Origin: Streptomonospora litoralis
Lineage (GTDB): Bacteria > Actinomycetota > Actinomycetes > Streptosporangiales > Streptosporangiaceae
Direction of reading: 5' to 3'
Length of the DNA: 64,000 nt
Assembly (NCBI RefSeq): GCF_004323735.1
Contig: NZ_CP036455.1
Location: forward strand, 2,909,101-2,973,100
Below, piece by piece: positions 41,003 through 49,510 of this stretch (position 1 is the stretch's first letter; each line of letters starts with the position of its first letter). The translations under genes and the position numbers were made by a program. The notes beneath the pieces were generated by a model. It made no database searches, was not told the origin of the DNA, and saw nothing but the letters and a program-made list of their open reading frames with translations.

Positions 41003-41242
41003 CTAACTCTCCGGGATGTCCTTCTTGGCTGCTGTGAGCGTGTTGCGGGGGATTCGAACGATCCGTTCGTTCGGCGCGCATTTCGCGTCGCTCAAGGGCG
41101 TAACGCCGATTTCTTCTGTCACGTCGACGCCGATGACGGCGAAACCGCCGTCGTCAAGCTCGACGATATCCGGAGACCCGCTCACCCCTGTCGTGTTGCC
41201 GAGTTCCGCCGGAGTCTTCCCCAGGCGCCGCCCCGCCTTCAC
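41003..41242 (-). CDS. Small partner of the DUF6879 gene
   Basis: A 79-residue protein with the pattern PDIVELDDGGFAVIGVDVTEE, then a short basic tail ending in TAAKKDIPES. It is located directly upstream of the DUF6879 gene, with its TAG immediately followed by that gene's GTG. I do not recognise the family. In similar pairs the small protein may be a regulator or binding partner. Confidence 0.7.
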   Translation of the reverse strand: MKAGRRLGKTPAELGNTTGVSGSPDIVELDDGGFAVIGVDVTEEIGVTPLSDAKCAPNERIVRIPRNTLTAAKKDIPES

Positions 41243-41462
41243 ACCAGACCACCCACCCGTCCCGAACCGTCCGATGGACCTTCAGCTGACGCTACCGCTC
41301 ACGGAGTGTCAACGGCACCTTCGCAATGGCGAGGATCGGCTACCCGAAGATCGAGCAGGCATAATCGATAGGTGAGCGGCCACCGACTTCCTGCCTGACC
41401 GGAACCGGCCAACCATCGCTGCAGCGATGCGACGGGGCGAAACAGCGTGGTTATGGTTCTTT

Positions 41463-42842
41463 ATGGCGCGCCGAGACGACGCAGACGACCACCGTCTGAT
41501 TCAGACAGCGGTCTTGGGCAACCCGCGATCACAGGATCCCGTCTATCTGCCCATGGACGAGGCGGGCGTACAAGCGTTCCGGCGACGCCATCGGGGACGG
41601 ACCCTGTGGTGCGGGATGTATGTGGGCGGCTGCGGAGGAGAGCTGAGCGATAAGGTCTACAAGGACCGAGTGTGCCACTTGGCGCACCAGTCCTCCTCCA
41701 ACGGGTGTACTCGGCGTCACGGTGCAGCAGACAGCGCCGACCACCTTTACGCGAGCAAGAACGTCAACCGCTGGCTTGAAAAGCAGGGCTGGGACGGGCG
41801 CTACGCCCAGTACACGGGCGAGTTCTCCACCGGCGGCACGTGCACACGGGTCCTCCTCGAAACCCTGGACGCTCTTCCGCCGATCTGCATCGAGCTCTCC
41901 GAGCGGTTCGACAGCTATCTGACACAGCTACTTCAAGCCGACGAGATCAACCGGGTCGACTGGCTCATCAGAGACAATTCCCGACTCGCGGGAGAACTTA
42001 TCGACCGCAACGGTTATGCGCTGCGTATCCGGTTCAAGGACCAGGATCTGGGCCGCGCTTTCGAGGTCGGCACCGCCACCCGCGACGGCCATCTCCGCTG
42101 GAGCGATCTCTCCGAATGCGTCTTTACCCTTAAGGGGATCCGCACGCCGACTCTGGCGGACGGGCACCGGCTTCGCCTGGCATCCACTGCCGCCAGAACA
42201 CCTCGACCCGAATTCGAGCCGGAGACGGTCGACGATGTGGAGAAGCTGCGACGCCTCATCGGTCGCGCGCTGAAGGAGAACAATCCGGGTGCCGCACGCC
42301 ACGCCATCGACACGATCGTGCAGCACATGTCTGGTTTCCCCCCCGAGGCGAAGAACGAATTCCGAGCCAAACTGATCGATCTGCAGAAACTCAAAGACCG
42401 CTCTGCCGTACGTTTGCAGGCCGAGCGGTTGCTGCACGAACTGGATACGGCCGTCCACTCTGGGGAGCGAGAGCATGCCGCGCAGCTCAAGCACAAACTG
42501 CACGGGCTAGCCCGAAACACTGAGAATGGGCTTTCCCCGCAGCAGCGCCGAATGATCTCCTCGCGGTTGGGCGCCGCCGACAGGTCCGCTGCCGCGCGCC
42601 CACGCGCATCCGCGCCGTCCGTCGGTCAACTAGTCACCGAGGCCGTCGAAAAACTGGAGGCGGCAGTCCGAAAGGGAGACCGGCGGCGCGTCGAACGCCT
42701 CAGGAAGGACGCCACCGCCATGGTGCAGACCCTCGGCTCCCGCGCCACCACCGCGCAGGTATCAATGCTGCGAAAAGCGATTACGCAGGCGCAGCGCTAC
42801 CTGCGCGCAAGCGCGTCGAGCAGCCGCAAGCCGAAGCGATGA
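41463..42842 (+). CDS. CoiA-like protein upstream of McrBC
   Basis: A 459-residue protein (ATG 41463, alternative 41427, neither with a clear ribosome site). The N-terminal half is CoiA-like: a zinc-knuckle-type start (WCGMYVGGCGGEL, then VCHLAH) followed by ADHLYASKNVNRWLEKQGW. The next segment (GTCTRVLLETLDALP) stands where CoiA-type nucleases carry their PD-(D/E)xK metal site, and the catalytic residues look degenerate. The C-terminal about 200 residues are charged, helical and probably coiled coil. CoiA acts on imported DNA in competence; other CoiA-like proteins are putative nucleases. Its TGA overlaps an ATG at 42839, so it is coupled to the McrB gene and likely works with it. Confidence 0.7.
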   Translation: MARRDDADDHRLIQTAVLGNPRSQDPVYLPMDEAGVQAFRRRHRGRTLWCGMYVGGCGGELSDKVYKDRVCHLAHQSSSNGCTRRHGAADSADHLYASKNVNRWLEKQGWDGRYAQYTGEFSTGGTCTRVLLETLDALPPICIELSERFDSYLTQLLQADEINRVDWLIRDNSRLAGELIDRNGYALRIRFKDQDLGRAFEVGTATRDGHLRWSDLSECVFTLKGIRTPTLADGHRLRLASTAARTPRPEFEPETVDDVEKLRRLIGRALKENNPGAARHAIDTIVQHMSGFPPEAKNEFRAKLIDLQKLKDRSAVRLQAERLLHELDTAVHSGEREHAAQLKHKLHGLARNTENGLSPQQRRMISSRLGAADRSAAARPRASAPSVGQLVTEAVEKLEAAVRKGDRRRVERLRKDATAMVQTLGSRATTAQVSMLRKAITQAQRYLRASASSSRKPKR

Positions 42843-42943
42843 CGGTGAGACTACCCAGAACTAAGGTGCCCCCGAACACCATGCAAGCCACCGCCGGCCA
42901 CCTACCCACGTCCCCCACACGTCAGGCTGCTCAGGAGCCCCCG

Positions 42944-45031
42944 ATGCCGACCCGTAAAGAACTCAACGCCAAGACCACTCGCCTGACCATGGTGATCCTG
43001 GCCGGCGAACCCCGCGGAATGCACGTCGGGGCCCTGTGGGAGCAGCTCCTGCAGGAATACCCGCAACTGGAGTCGGACTGGGCCGCCTACGTCAACGACC
43101 AGAACGGACCCAACCGCAACCTCCGCTGGGTATCGAGTGAGCTGGTCAAGATCGGCTGGATCTTCAAGGACGGCAACGGCACCTGGCAGGTCACAGGGGT
43201 GGGCCGCTGGGCGCTGGACTCCTGGCCCGACCAGGACAAGCTGTGGGAAGTCCAGCGCGAGCGCTACACCGAGTGGCGCCGGCAGCGCGCCTGGTTCGAC
43301 CGGGTGCAGGACGCCCTCCCCGCGCTGCCGGGCGGGGCGTGGGCCTCCGCCCAGGACCTGGCGCTGGTCACCGGCCTCGACGCCTCCCTGCTCGTGCACC
43401 ACCTGTGCGGTACCCGCCCCGAGGGGTGGCACCGTGTGCTCGACGCCGACGGGAGGCCGCCGGAGCAGGCGCACCTGACCGAGGACGAACGGCGCCTGGT
43501 CGAAGGACTGCTGGAGGCCGACGGCACTGTCGGGGCCGACGGCCGCGCACGGCCCCATCAGCGGCTCACCGAGTCCGACCTGCGCCAGTACCTCGCCGAC
43601 GACGACCCCGGCGACACCCCCAAACGCCGCGCCTGGCTGGTGCGCGGGTCCAGCGTCCACGGCGAGAACCTCGTCCGCTCGCTCTGGCTGCCGGAGGGCA
43701 TGTGCTCGCTGCCCGCATCACGGCTCCGGGAGGTCCCGGCCGGCAGCGCACGCGAGGAGGTCGCCGCGGCGGTCGAGGAAGGCTACGCCCACGCCGGCTC
43801 CACCGAACGCGACAAGCTCACCCGCGAGTACCACGACTTCCTCACCCGGATGCGTACCGGCGACATCGTGCTCACCAACGACGGCGCCGAGGTCTACATC
43901 GGCCTCGTCGACGGCCCGCCCGGCTACACCGCCAGCAGCGGCGGCAAGGCCAACCTGCAGCGCAAGGTCGCCTGGCACACCGCGGACGGCCCGCGCGACT
44001 ACACCGACCTCCCCGAAGCGGCGGCCAACCGGCTCACCAATCCCGATGCCGTCCTCATCGACCTCACCGAGTTCACCGGGGACCTGGAGGAGTGGCTCGG
44101 CGAGGAACCCGACCAGCCGGTCACCGAGCGCGACTTCTCCCTGCCCGACGCCGATCCCGGGCTCGCCGAGGCGCTGCTCTTCGACCAGGACTGGCTGCAG
44201 GAATGCGTCGACCTGCTACGCGACCGGCCGCAGCTCATCTTCTACGGCCCGCCCGGCACCGGCAAGACCTACGTCGCCCAGGAACTGGCCAAGCACCTCA
44301 CCGGCGGCAAACCGGAGAACACCCAGCTCGTGCAGTTCCACCCGTCCTACTCCTACGAGGACTTCTTCGAGGGCTACCGCCCCCGCCCGGCCGCCGACGG
44401 CCAGCAGCCCTCCTTCGAGCTCACCCCCGGGCCGCTGCGCAAGCTCGCCGACGCCGCCCGCAAGCGCCCGGGCGAACCGTTCGTGCTGATCATCGACGAG
44501 ATCAACCGGGGCAACCTGGCCAAGGTCTTCGGCGAGTTGTACTTCCTGCTGGAGTACCGCGGAAAGTCGGTCGACCTGCTCTACGGCTCCGACGACGGAC
44601 TGGGCTTCACCCTGCCGCGCAACATCGTCATCCTCGCCACGATGAACACCGCCGACCGCTCCATCGCCCTGATCGACGCGGCCATGCGCCGCCGCTTCTG
44701 GTTCCAGGAGCTGCACCCCAGCACCGGCCCGGCCTCGGTGGTACTGGAGCGCTGGCTTTCCCGCCGCGACCTGCCCGACGACGCGGCGCGGCTGCTGGCG
44801 GCCCTGAACGACCGCATCGCCGACCGGGACTTCCGCGTCGGCCCCTCCTACCTGATGCGCGAGGCGCTCCACGCCGACTCGCGCGGCCTGGAACGGGTGT
44901 GGCGCCACCAGATCCTCCCCCTGCTGGAGGAGCACCACTACGGCGACGGCGTGGACGTCGAGAAGATGTACGGACTGGCGACGCTGCGCAAGGATCTGGG
45001 CCTGGGCGACGACGCGGCGCCGTCGGCATGA
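42944..45031 (+). CDS. mcrB: McrB-like AAA+ ATPase with PUA-like domain
   Basis: A 695-residue McrB. A winged-helix-like N-terminal part (residues about 1-90, PTRKELNAKTTRLTMVILAGE in parts) is followed by a helical region, then a PUA/EVE-like domain around 295-350 (DIVLTNDGAEVYIGLVDG). The AAA+ core has Walker A GPPGTGKT at 435-442, Walker B VLIIDEINRGNL (Asp518) and the McrB signature MNTADRS at 567-573. McrB binds modified DNA and drives the McrC nuclease. ATG 42944 has AGGAG six bases before it. A longer form from ATG 42839 would overlap the upstream stop. Its stop overlaps the McrC start (ATGA). Confidence 0.92.
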   Translation: MPTRKELNAKTTRLTMVILAGEPRGMHVGALWEQLLQEYPQLESDWAAYVNDQNGPNRNLRWVSSELVKIGWIFKDGNGTWQVTGVGRWALDSWPDQDKLWEVQRERYTEWRRQRAWFDRVQDALPALPGGAWASAQDLALVTGLDASLLVHHLCGTRPEGWHRVLDADGRPPEQAHLTEDERRLVEGLLEADGTVGADGRARPHQRLTESDLRQYLADDDPGDTPKRRAWLVRGSSVHGENLVRSLWLPEGMCSLPASRLREVPAGSAREEVAAAVEEGYAHAGSTERDKLTREYHDFLTRMRTGDIVLTNDGAEVYIGLVDGPPGYTASSGGKANLQRKVAWHTADGPRDYTDLPEAAANRLTNPDAVLIDLTEFTGDLEEWLGEEPDQPVTERDFSLPDADPGLAEALLFDQDWLQECVDLLRDRPQLIFYGPPGTGKTYVAQELAKHLTGGKPENTQLVQFHPSYSYEDFFEGYRPRPAADGQQPSFELTPGPLRKLADAARKRPGEPFVLIIDEINRGNLAKVFGELYFLLEYRGKSVDLLYGSDDGLGFTLPRNIVILATMNTADRSIALIDAAMRRRFWFQELHPSTGPASVVLERWLSRRDLPDDAARLLAALNDRIADRDFRVGPSYLMREALHADSRGLERVWRHQILPLLEEHHYGDGVDVEKMYGLATLRKDLGLGDDAAPSA

Positions 45032-46251
45032 CGCGGATCGAACTGACCGAGCACGCGCCGCAGACCGGGGTCGTGCTGACGGCCGCACAGGCGGCGGCGC
45101 TGGCGGCGTGCGAGCTGGTGTCGATGAAACCCGAACCGGGCGGGACCTGGACGCTCACCGCGGACAAGGGGCTGGTTGGAGCTGTCCGCGTGGGGCCGCA
45201 TGATGCCGACGTCGAACTGCGCGTCGCCCCCAAACTGGCGGTCCAGCGGATCATGTTCCTGATCGGCTACGCCCAGCACGGCGTCCACTGGCGCCGCCAT
45301 ACCGTCGAGGCCCAGGAGCGAACCGACCTGCTGCCGGCGATCGCGGCCGCGTTCGCCCGCATGGCCGATCGGACGCTGGCTCGCGGGGTGCTGCTGGGCT
45401 ACCACACGGTCGAGGAGGCGTTGCCGGTCGTTCGCGGGCGCATCCGCTCCTCCGAGCAGCTGCGTCGGCGCTTCGGTTCCCTGTTGCCGGTGGAGGTCGT
45501 CTACGACGACTTCTCCCCCGACATCGCGGAGAACCGGATCCTGCTCGCAGCGGCTCAGCGCCTTCTGCGCCTGGGCGGGCTGCAGGGCGCGACCCGGGCG
45601 CTGCTGCACCGCGTGATCGCGCGGCTGGACGGTGTCTCTGCGCCGGTGCCCGGCGGCGCGCTGCCGTACTGGCGGCCCAGCCGCCTCAACACCCGGTACC
45701 AGGCGCCGCTGGGCCTTGCGGAACTCGTGCTGCGCGGCGGTTCCTATGAACTGCACCGGCCCGACGGGGTGCGCGTCGAGGGCCTGATGCTGCGCATGTG
45801 GCAGATCTTCGAAGACTTCGTCTCCCAAGCGCTGAGCGATGCCCTGGCCTCCTACGGCGGCCGCTGCGAAACCCAGGACACCGACCACTACCTGGACCGT
45901 GCCCGCACCTTGCGGCTGCGCCCCGATCTCGTCTACTACCGCCAGGGCGGCGACGGCCGACCGGCGCCGGCGGGGGTCGCCGACGCCAAGTACAAGACCG
46001 CTCGCACAGGCCGCACCGACGACGACGTCTACCAGGTGCTGGCCTACTGCACCGCGCTGGACCTGGCCCAGGGCCACCTGATCTACGCCTCGGGCGCTCA
46101 GCCCGCTCCGCGCACCCACCGCATCGCCGGCCCCGGCGCCGTCCTGGTGCACCAGCACGTTCTGGACCTGGACCGTGCCCCCGCGGACGTACTCGGACAG
46201 GTGGCGGACATCGCCGCGGTCATGGCCAGCGGCGCGCTCCAGCATTCGTGA
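45028..46251 (+). CDS. mcrC: McrC-like nuclease
   Basis: A 407-residue McrC. The C-terminal nuclease has the PD-(D/E)xK pattern: Asp300 in LRPDLVYY, and Asp319-Ala-Lys321 in GVADAKYK, after the conserved YGGRC-type and ENRIL segments. The N-terminal half holds the McrC-specific dimer region (IMFLIGYAQHGV and DFSPDIAENRIL). McrC cleaves DNA only when McrB translocates. ATG 45028 overlaps McrB's stop by four bases, and nothing suggests a defect in the nuclease. Confidence 0.93.
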   Translation: MTRIELTEHAPQTGVVLTAAQAAALAACELVSMKPEPGGTWTLTADKGLVGAVRVGPHDADVELRVAPKLAVQRIMFLIGYAQHGVHWRRHTVEAQERTDLLPAIAAAFARMADRTLARGVLLGYHTVEEALPVVRGRIRSSEQLRRRFGSLLPVEVVYDDFSPDIAENRILLAAAQRLLRLGGLQGATRALLHRVIARLDGVSAPVPGGALPYWRPSRLNTRYQAPLGLAELVLRGGSYELHRPDGVRVEGLMLRMWQIFEDFVSQALSDALASYGGRCETQDTDHYLDRARTLRLRPDLVYYRQGGDGRPAPAGVADAKYKTARTGRTDDDVYQVLAYCTALDLAQGHLIYASGAQPAPRTHRIAGPGAVLVHQHVLDLDRAPADVLGQVADIAAVMASGALQHS

Positions 46252-46393
46252 CCGCCCTACCGACATGTGGCGGTCATTCTCCCCTTTCGGGGACAAAGCG
46301 GCCGCCTTCCTGGTGGACTGCCATCGCGTCTCGACTTCAGCGGCGCCGGGTCGAGACGATCGCCTTCGGACCGCGCGCAGAGAGGAATCCCCC

Positions 46394-48418
46394 ATGCCCC
46401 AGCTCGCCATCGACAAGGACTTCCTGAGCCGCTACGCCAAGCTCGACAAGCGCATCCAGAAGGCGGTCGACGACGCACTGCACAAGTTCGCGGAGGTGTA
46501 CTACGCCGGGGGGCACCTGGAGAAGGTCACCGACGCGCGCGATCCGCGGGTTCGCACGCTGCGGATCACCCAGGGGTACCGGGGCGTGGTCATCGCCCCT
46601 GATGCCGGGGACTCCTTTCTGCTGGTCACCGTATTGCCCCATGACGAGGCCTACGCCTACATCCGCAGCAGGCGGTTCTCGGTCAACCACGCGCTCGGCG
46701 TGCTGGAGGTCCGCGACGAGGGGGCGCTGGAGAGCTTCACCCCCGCTTTGGAGGAGCTCGCCGCCGCCGATTCGGCGCGGCTGTTCGACCACATCTCCGA
46801 CGCCGACCTCATCCGGCTGGGTGTGGACGCCGAATCGCTGCCGATCGTGCGGCTGCTGACGTCCGAGGCGCATCTGGAGGCGATGGCGAAGATGCTGCCG
46901 GGCGGCCAGTACGACGCCCTCGTGGCGCTGGCCTCGGGGATGACGCCTGAGGAGGCCTGGGCCGAGGTCGCCAAGAACCTCGTGGAGGAGGTCGCACCGG
47001 ACCGCATCGACCCCGACGACCTGACCGCCGCCATCCGGCGCAGCCCCGGCCGGGCGGTGTTCGTGGAAGGCCCGGAGGGGCTGCAGGCGATGCTGGAGGC
47101 GGCGTTCGACCTGTGGCGGGTGTTCCTGCACCCCCAGCAGCGCAGGATCGCCTACCGGCCGAGCTTCAACGGCCCGGCGATGGTCACCGGCGGCGCCGGC
47201 ACCGGCAAGACGGTGGCGGCCGTGCACCGGGTGGCCCACCTGGCGTCGCGCTACGAATCCGGGCCGCCGCAGATCCTGCTGACCACGTTCACCAAGACGC
47301 TGGACGCGGCGCTGCGCTCGCAGGTCGAACTGCTGATCACCGATCCCGCGCAGCGCGAACGCGTCGACGTGCGCAACCTCGACAGGGTCGCCTACGAGGT
47401 GGTGTCCAACGAGCGCGGCGCGGGTCTCGCTTTCCCCGACGCGCGCGAGCTGGAAGCCCTCTGGGAGGAGGCGGGCGCCGAGCGGGCCTACGTGGACGCC
47501 GCGCGGCGCGGACGGGGCACGCGCCTCAGCGTCGATCAGAAGCGCGCGGTCTGGAGGGCCGTGCTGGAGGCGACCGAGCGCATGTCCGCCGCCAACCAGT
47601 GGACGTTCACCCAGGTCGCGGCCACCGCCGCCGAGATACTGGAGCGCACCGGCGACCGGCGCTACGAGCACGTGGTCGTCGACGAGGCGCAGGATCTGCA
47701 CCCGGCGAAGTGGCGGCTGATCCGCGCGCTGGTCGGAGAGGGTCCCGACGACCTCTTCATCGCGGGCGATCCCCACCAGCGCATCTACGACCACCGGGTG
47801 TCGCTGGCCTCACTGGGCATCAACGTGCGCGGGCGCAGCCGCAAGCTGACGGTCAGCTACCGCAGCACCCAGGAGATCCTCTCGTGGGCGGTGCGGGTAC
47901 TGGACTCCTCCCCCGCCACCGGCCTGGACGACCTGGAGGACAACCTCGACACCTACAGCTCCCCCCTGCACGGCCGCCGGCCCGCGGTGCGCTGGTTCGC
48001 CGACCGCGGCGCCGAGCTCGACGGCCTGGTCGAGCAGGTACGCGAATGGCTCGACGACGGAGTCGAGGCCGGTTCCATCGGAATCGCCGCACGCACCCGC
48101 AAGATCGCCGAAGCCGCCGGAGAGCGCCTGAAAGACGAGGCGATCGGCTGCGGAAGCCTGGCCAGGGGCCCCGGGGTGCGGGTGGGCACCATGCACGCGA
48201 TGAAAGGACTTGAGTTCCGCTGCGTCGCGGTGGTGGGCGCGGACGAGGAGACCGTGCCCCGCCAGTCGCAGATCGCCGAGGCCGACGAGGACCCGGCCGG
48301 CCACGCCCGCGACATGCAGCGCGAACGCAACCTGCTGTTCGTCTCCTGCACCCGGGCGCGCGATGCGCTGCATGTCTCCTACAGCGGCGAGCCGAGCCCG
48401 TTTCTGCCGGTGTCGTGA
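46394..48418 (+). CDS. RelE/ParE-like domain fused to UvrD/Rep helicase
   Basis: A 674-residue protein. Residues 1-97 are RelE/ParE-like (FLSRYAKLDKRIQKAV, LRITQGYRGVVIA and LLVTVLPHDEAYAYI). The rest is an SF1 UvrD/Rep helicase with Walker A GGAGTGKT at 266-273, DEAQDLHP near 430, VGTMHAMKGLEFRCVAVVG and FVSCTRARD. The catalytic residues of true RelE toxins are not obvious, so the first domain may only bind the ribosome, RNA or a partner. The gene lies 142 bases behind McrC on the same strand and could form part of the same cassette. ATG 46394 has AGAGGAA upstream. Confidence 0.88.
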   Translation: MPQLAIDKDFLSRYAKLDKRIQKAVDDALHKFAEVYYAGGHLEKVTDARDPRVRTLRITQGYRGVVIAPDAGDSFLLVTVLPHDEAYAYIRSRRFSVNHALGVLEVRDEGALESFTPALEELAAADSARLFDHISDADLIRLGVDAESLPIVRLLTSEAHLEAMAKMLPGGQYDALVALASGMTPEEAWAEVAKNLVEEVAPDRIDPDDLTAAIRRSPGRAVFVEGPEGLQAMLEAAFDLWRVFLHPQQRRIAYRPSFNGPAMVTGGAGTGKTVAAVHRVAHLASRYESGPPQILLTTFTKTLDAALRSQVELLITDPAQRERVDVRNLDRVAYEVVSNERGAGLAFPDARELEALWEEAGAERAYVDAARRGRGTRLSVDQKRAVWRAVLEATERMSAANQWTFTQVAATAAEILERTGDRRYEHVVVDEAQDLHPAKWRLIRALVGEGPDDLFIAGDPHQRIYDHRVSLASLGINVRGRSRKLTVSYRSTQEILSWAVRVLDSSPATGLDDLEDNLDTYSSPLHGRRPAVRWFADRGAELDGLVEQVREWLDDGVEAGSIGIAARTRKIAEAAGERLKDEAIGCGSLARGPGVRVGTMHAMKGLEFRCVAVVGADEETVPRQSQIAEADEDPAGHARDMQRERNLLFVSCTRARDALHVSYSGEPSPFLPVS

Positions 48419-48510
48419 ACGCAGCCGCCCGAGCGGGCTTCGGCGTTTCGGCTCGGGCTGGTTGCGGGAGCCGGCCGGCGGCGGGAGCGGCGTCTGCGAG
48501 CACGGGACGC

Positions 48511-48540
48511 GCCGCCCCGGCGCGCTGGCGCCGGGGCGGC
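48511..48540. terminator. Convergent GC-rich hairpin
   Basis: GCCGCCCCGGCGC (48511-48523) pairs with GCGCCGGGGCGGC (48528-48540), a perfect 13-bp stem with a four-base loop between the convergent UvrD-like and DUF899 genes. Confidence 0.75.
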
Positions 48541-48551
48541 TTGCGCCGGTC

Positions 48552-49241
48552 TCACTCGCTCTGGCCGTAGTAGGCGGCGATGTCTTGGGGGCTGAGCCAG
48601 CGGGTGCCGGGAGGTTCGCCTTTCGGGTGGCCGGCGGGGGACTCCTGCCAGTCCTCCTGGCGGCCGTAGGGCAGCACGTCGACCAGGGCGAAGGTGTGGG
48701 CGAGCTGCTCGAGGCCTCTGCCGGTGGTGTGCCAGGTGCGGTAGGCGGTCTCGCCGTCGCGCAGGAAGACGTTGAGGGCGAACGCGCCGCCGGGCGGGGC
48801 GCCGACGTCGGCGCCGAAGTCGCTGTTCGCCGTCGAGTACCAGGTCATCGCGTTGCCGACGCGCCGCTTGTAGGCGAGCGCCTCGTCGATGGGGCCTTGG
48901 GTGACGATGACGAAGCGGGCGTCGTAGTCGGCGAGGAACTCCAGTCGGGTGAACTGCGCCGTGAAGCTGGTGCATCCCCCGCACTGCCAGCGCTCGCCGG
49001 GAAACCACATGTGGTTGTAGACGATCAGTTGGCGTTTGCCGTCGAAGACATCGACCAGCCGGACCGGGCCGTCCTCGCCTTCGAGGATGTAGTCGGGCAT
49101 TTCGACCATCGGTAGGCGGCGGCGCTGGGCGGCGATCGCGTCGAGTTCCCGAGTGGCGGCCTTCTCGCGGTCGCGCAGGGCTTCGAGGCTCCGCTGCCAG
49201 GTCGCTGCGTCGACCACGGGCGGCATCGCGTCGGCGGCCAT
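48552..49241 (-). CDS. DUF899 thioredoxin-like protein
   Basis: A 229-residue DUF899-family protein. The typical N-terminal segment (RQLIVYNHMWFPGERWQCGGCTSFTAQF, best read in two parts) carries Cys-Gly-Gly-Cys in the thioredoxin-like position. The following FVIVTQGPIDEALAYKRRVGN and WYSTANSDFGAD match the family. DUF899 proteins resemble AhpC/TSA-like redox folds. Their substrates are unknown. ATG 49241 has GGAGG six bases upstream, and the longer frame to 49280 lacks that. Confidence 0.9.
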   Translation of the reverse strand: MAADAMPPVVDAATWQRSLEALRDREKAATRELDAIAAQRRRLPMVEMPDYILEGEDGPVRLVDVFDGKRQLIVYNHMWFPGERWQCGGCTSFTAQFTRLEFLADYDARFVIVTQGPIDEALAYKRRVGNAMTWYSTANSDFGADVGAPPGGAFALNVFLRDGETAYRTWHTTGRGLEQLAHTFALVDVLPYGRQEDWQESPAGHPKGEPPGTRWLSPQDIAAYYGQSE

Positions 49242-49510
49242 GGCACCTCCATGAGATCGTTCGTCGGTTCGAGCTTTCACAGGGCCGACTCCGCGCAGGC
49301 GCCGCGTTCATCGGTGGCCGCGACATCGATCGGCGACCGTTGCCCGTTCCCGTGAGGTGCCGCCGGGGCCGCGGGCGCGCTGCCGCCGCGGCGCGGGCCG
49401 CCCGCCCCCCGGTGTGGCAGGATCGGGGCCGTGATCCTCCCGCTCCCGCCGCCGCTCCCGCACCGCAATTCCGCACACCGCGCCCCGCGGACGTCGGGCG
49501 CAGGGCGCCC

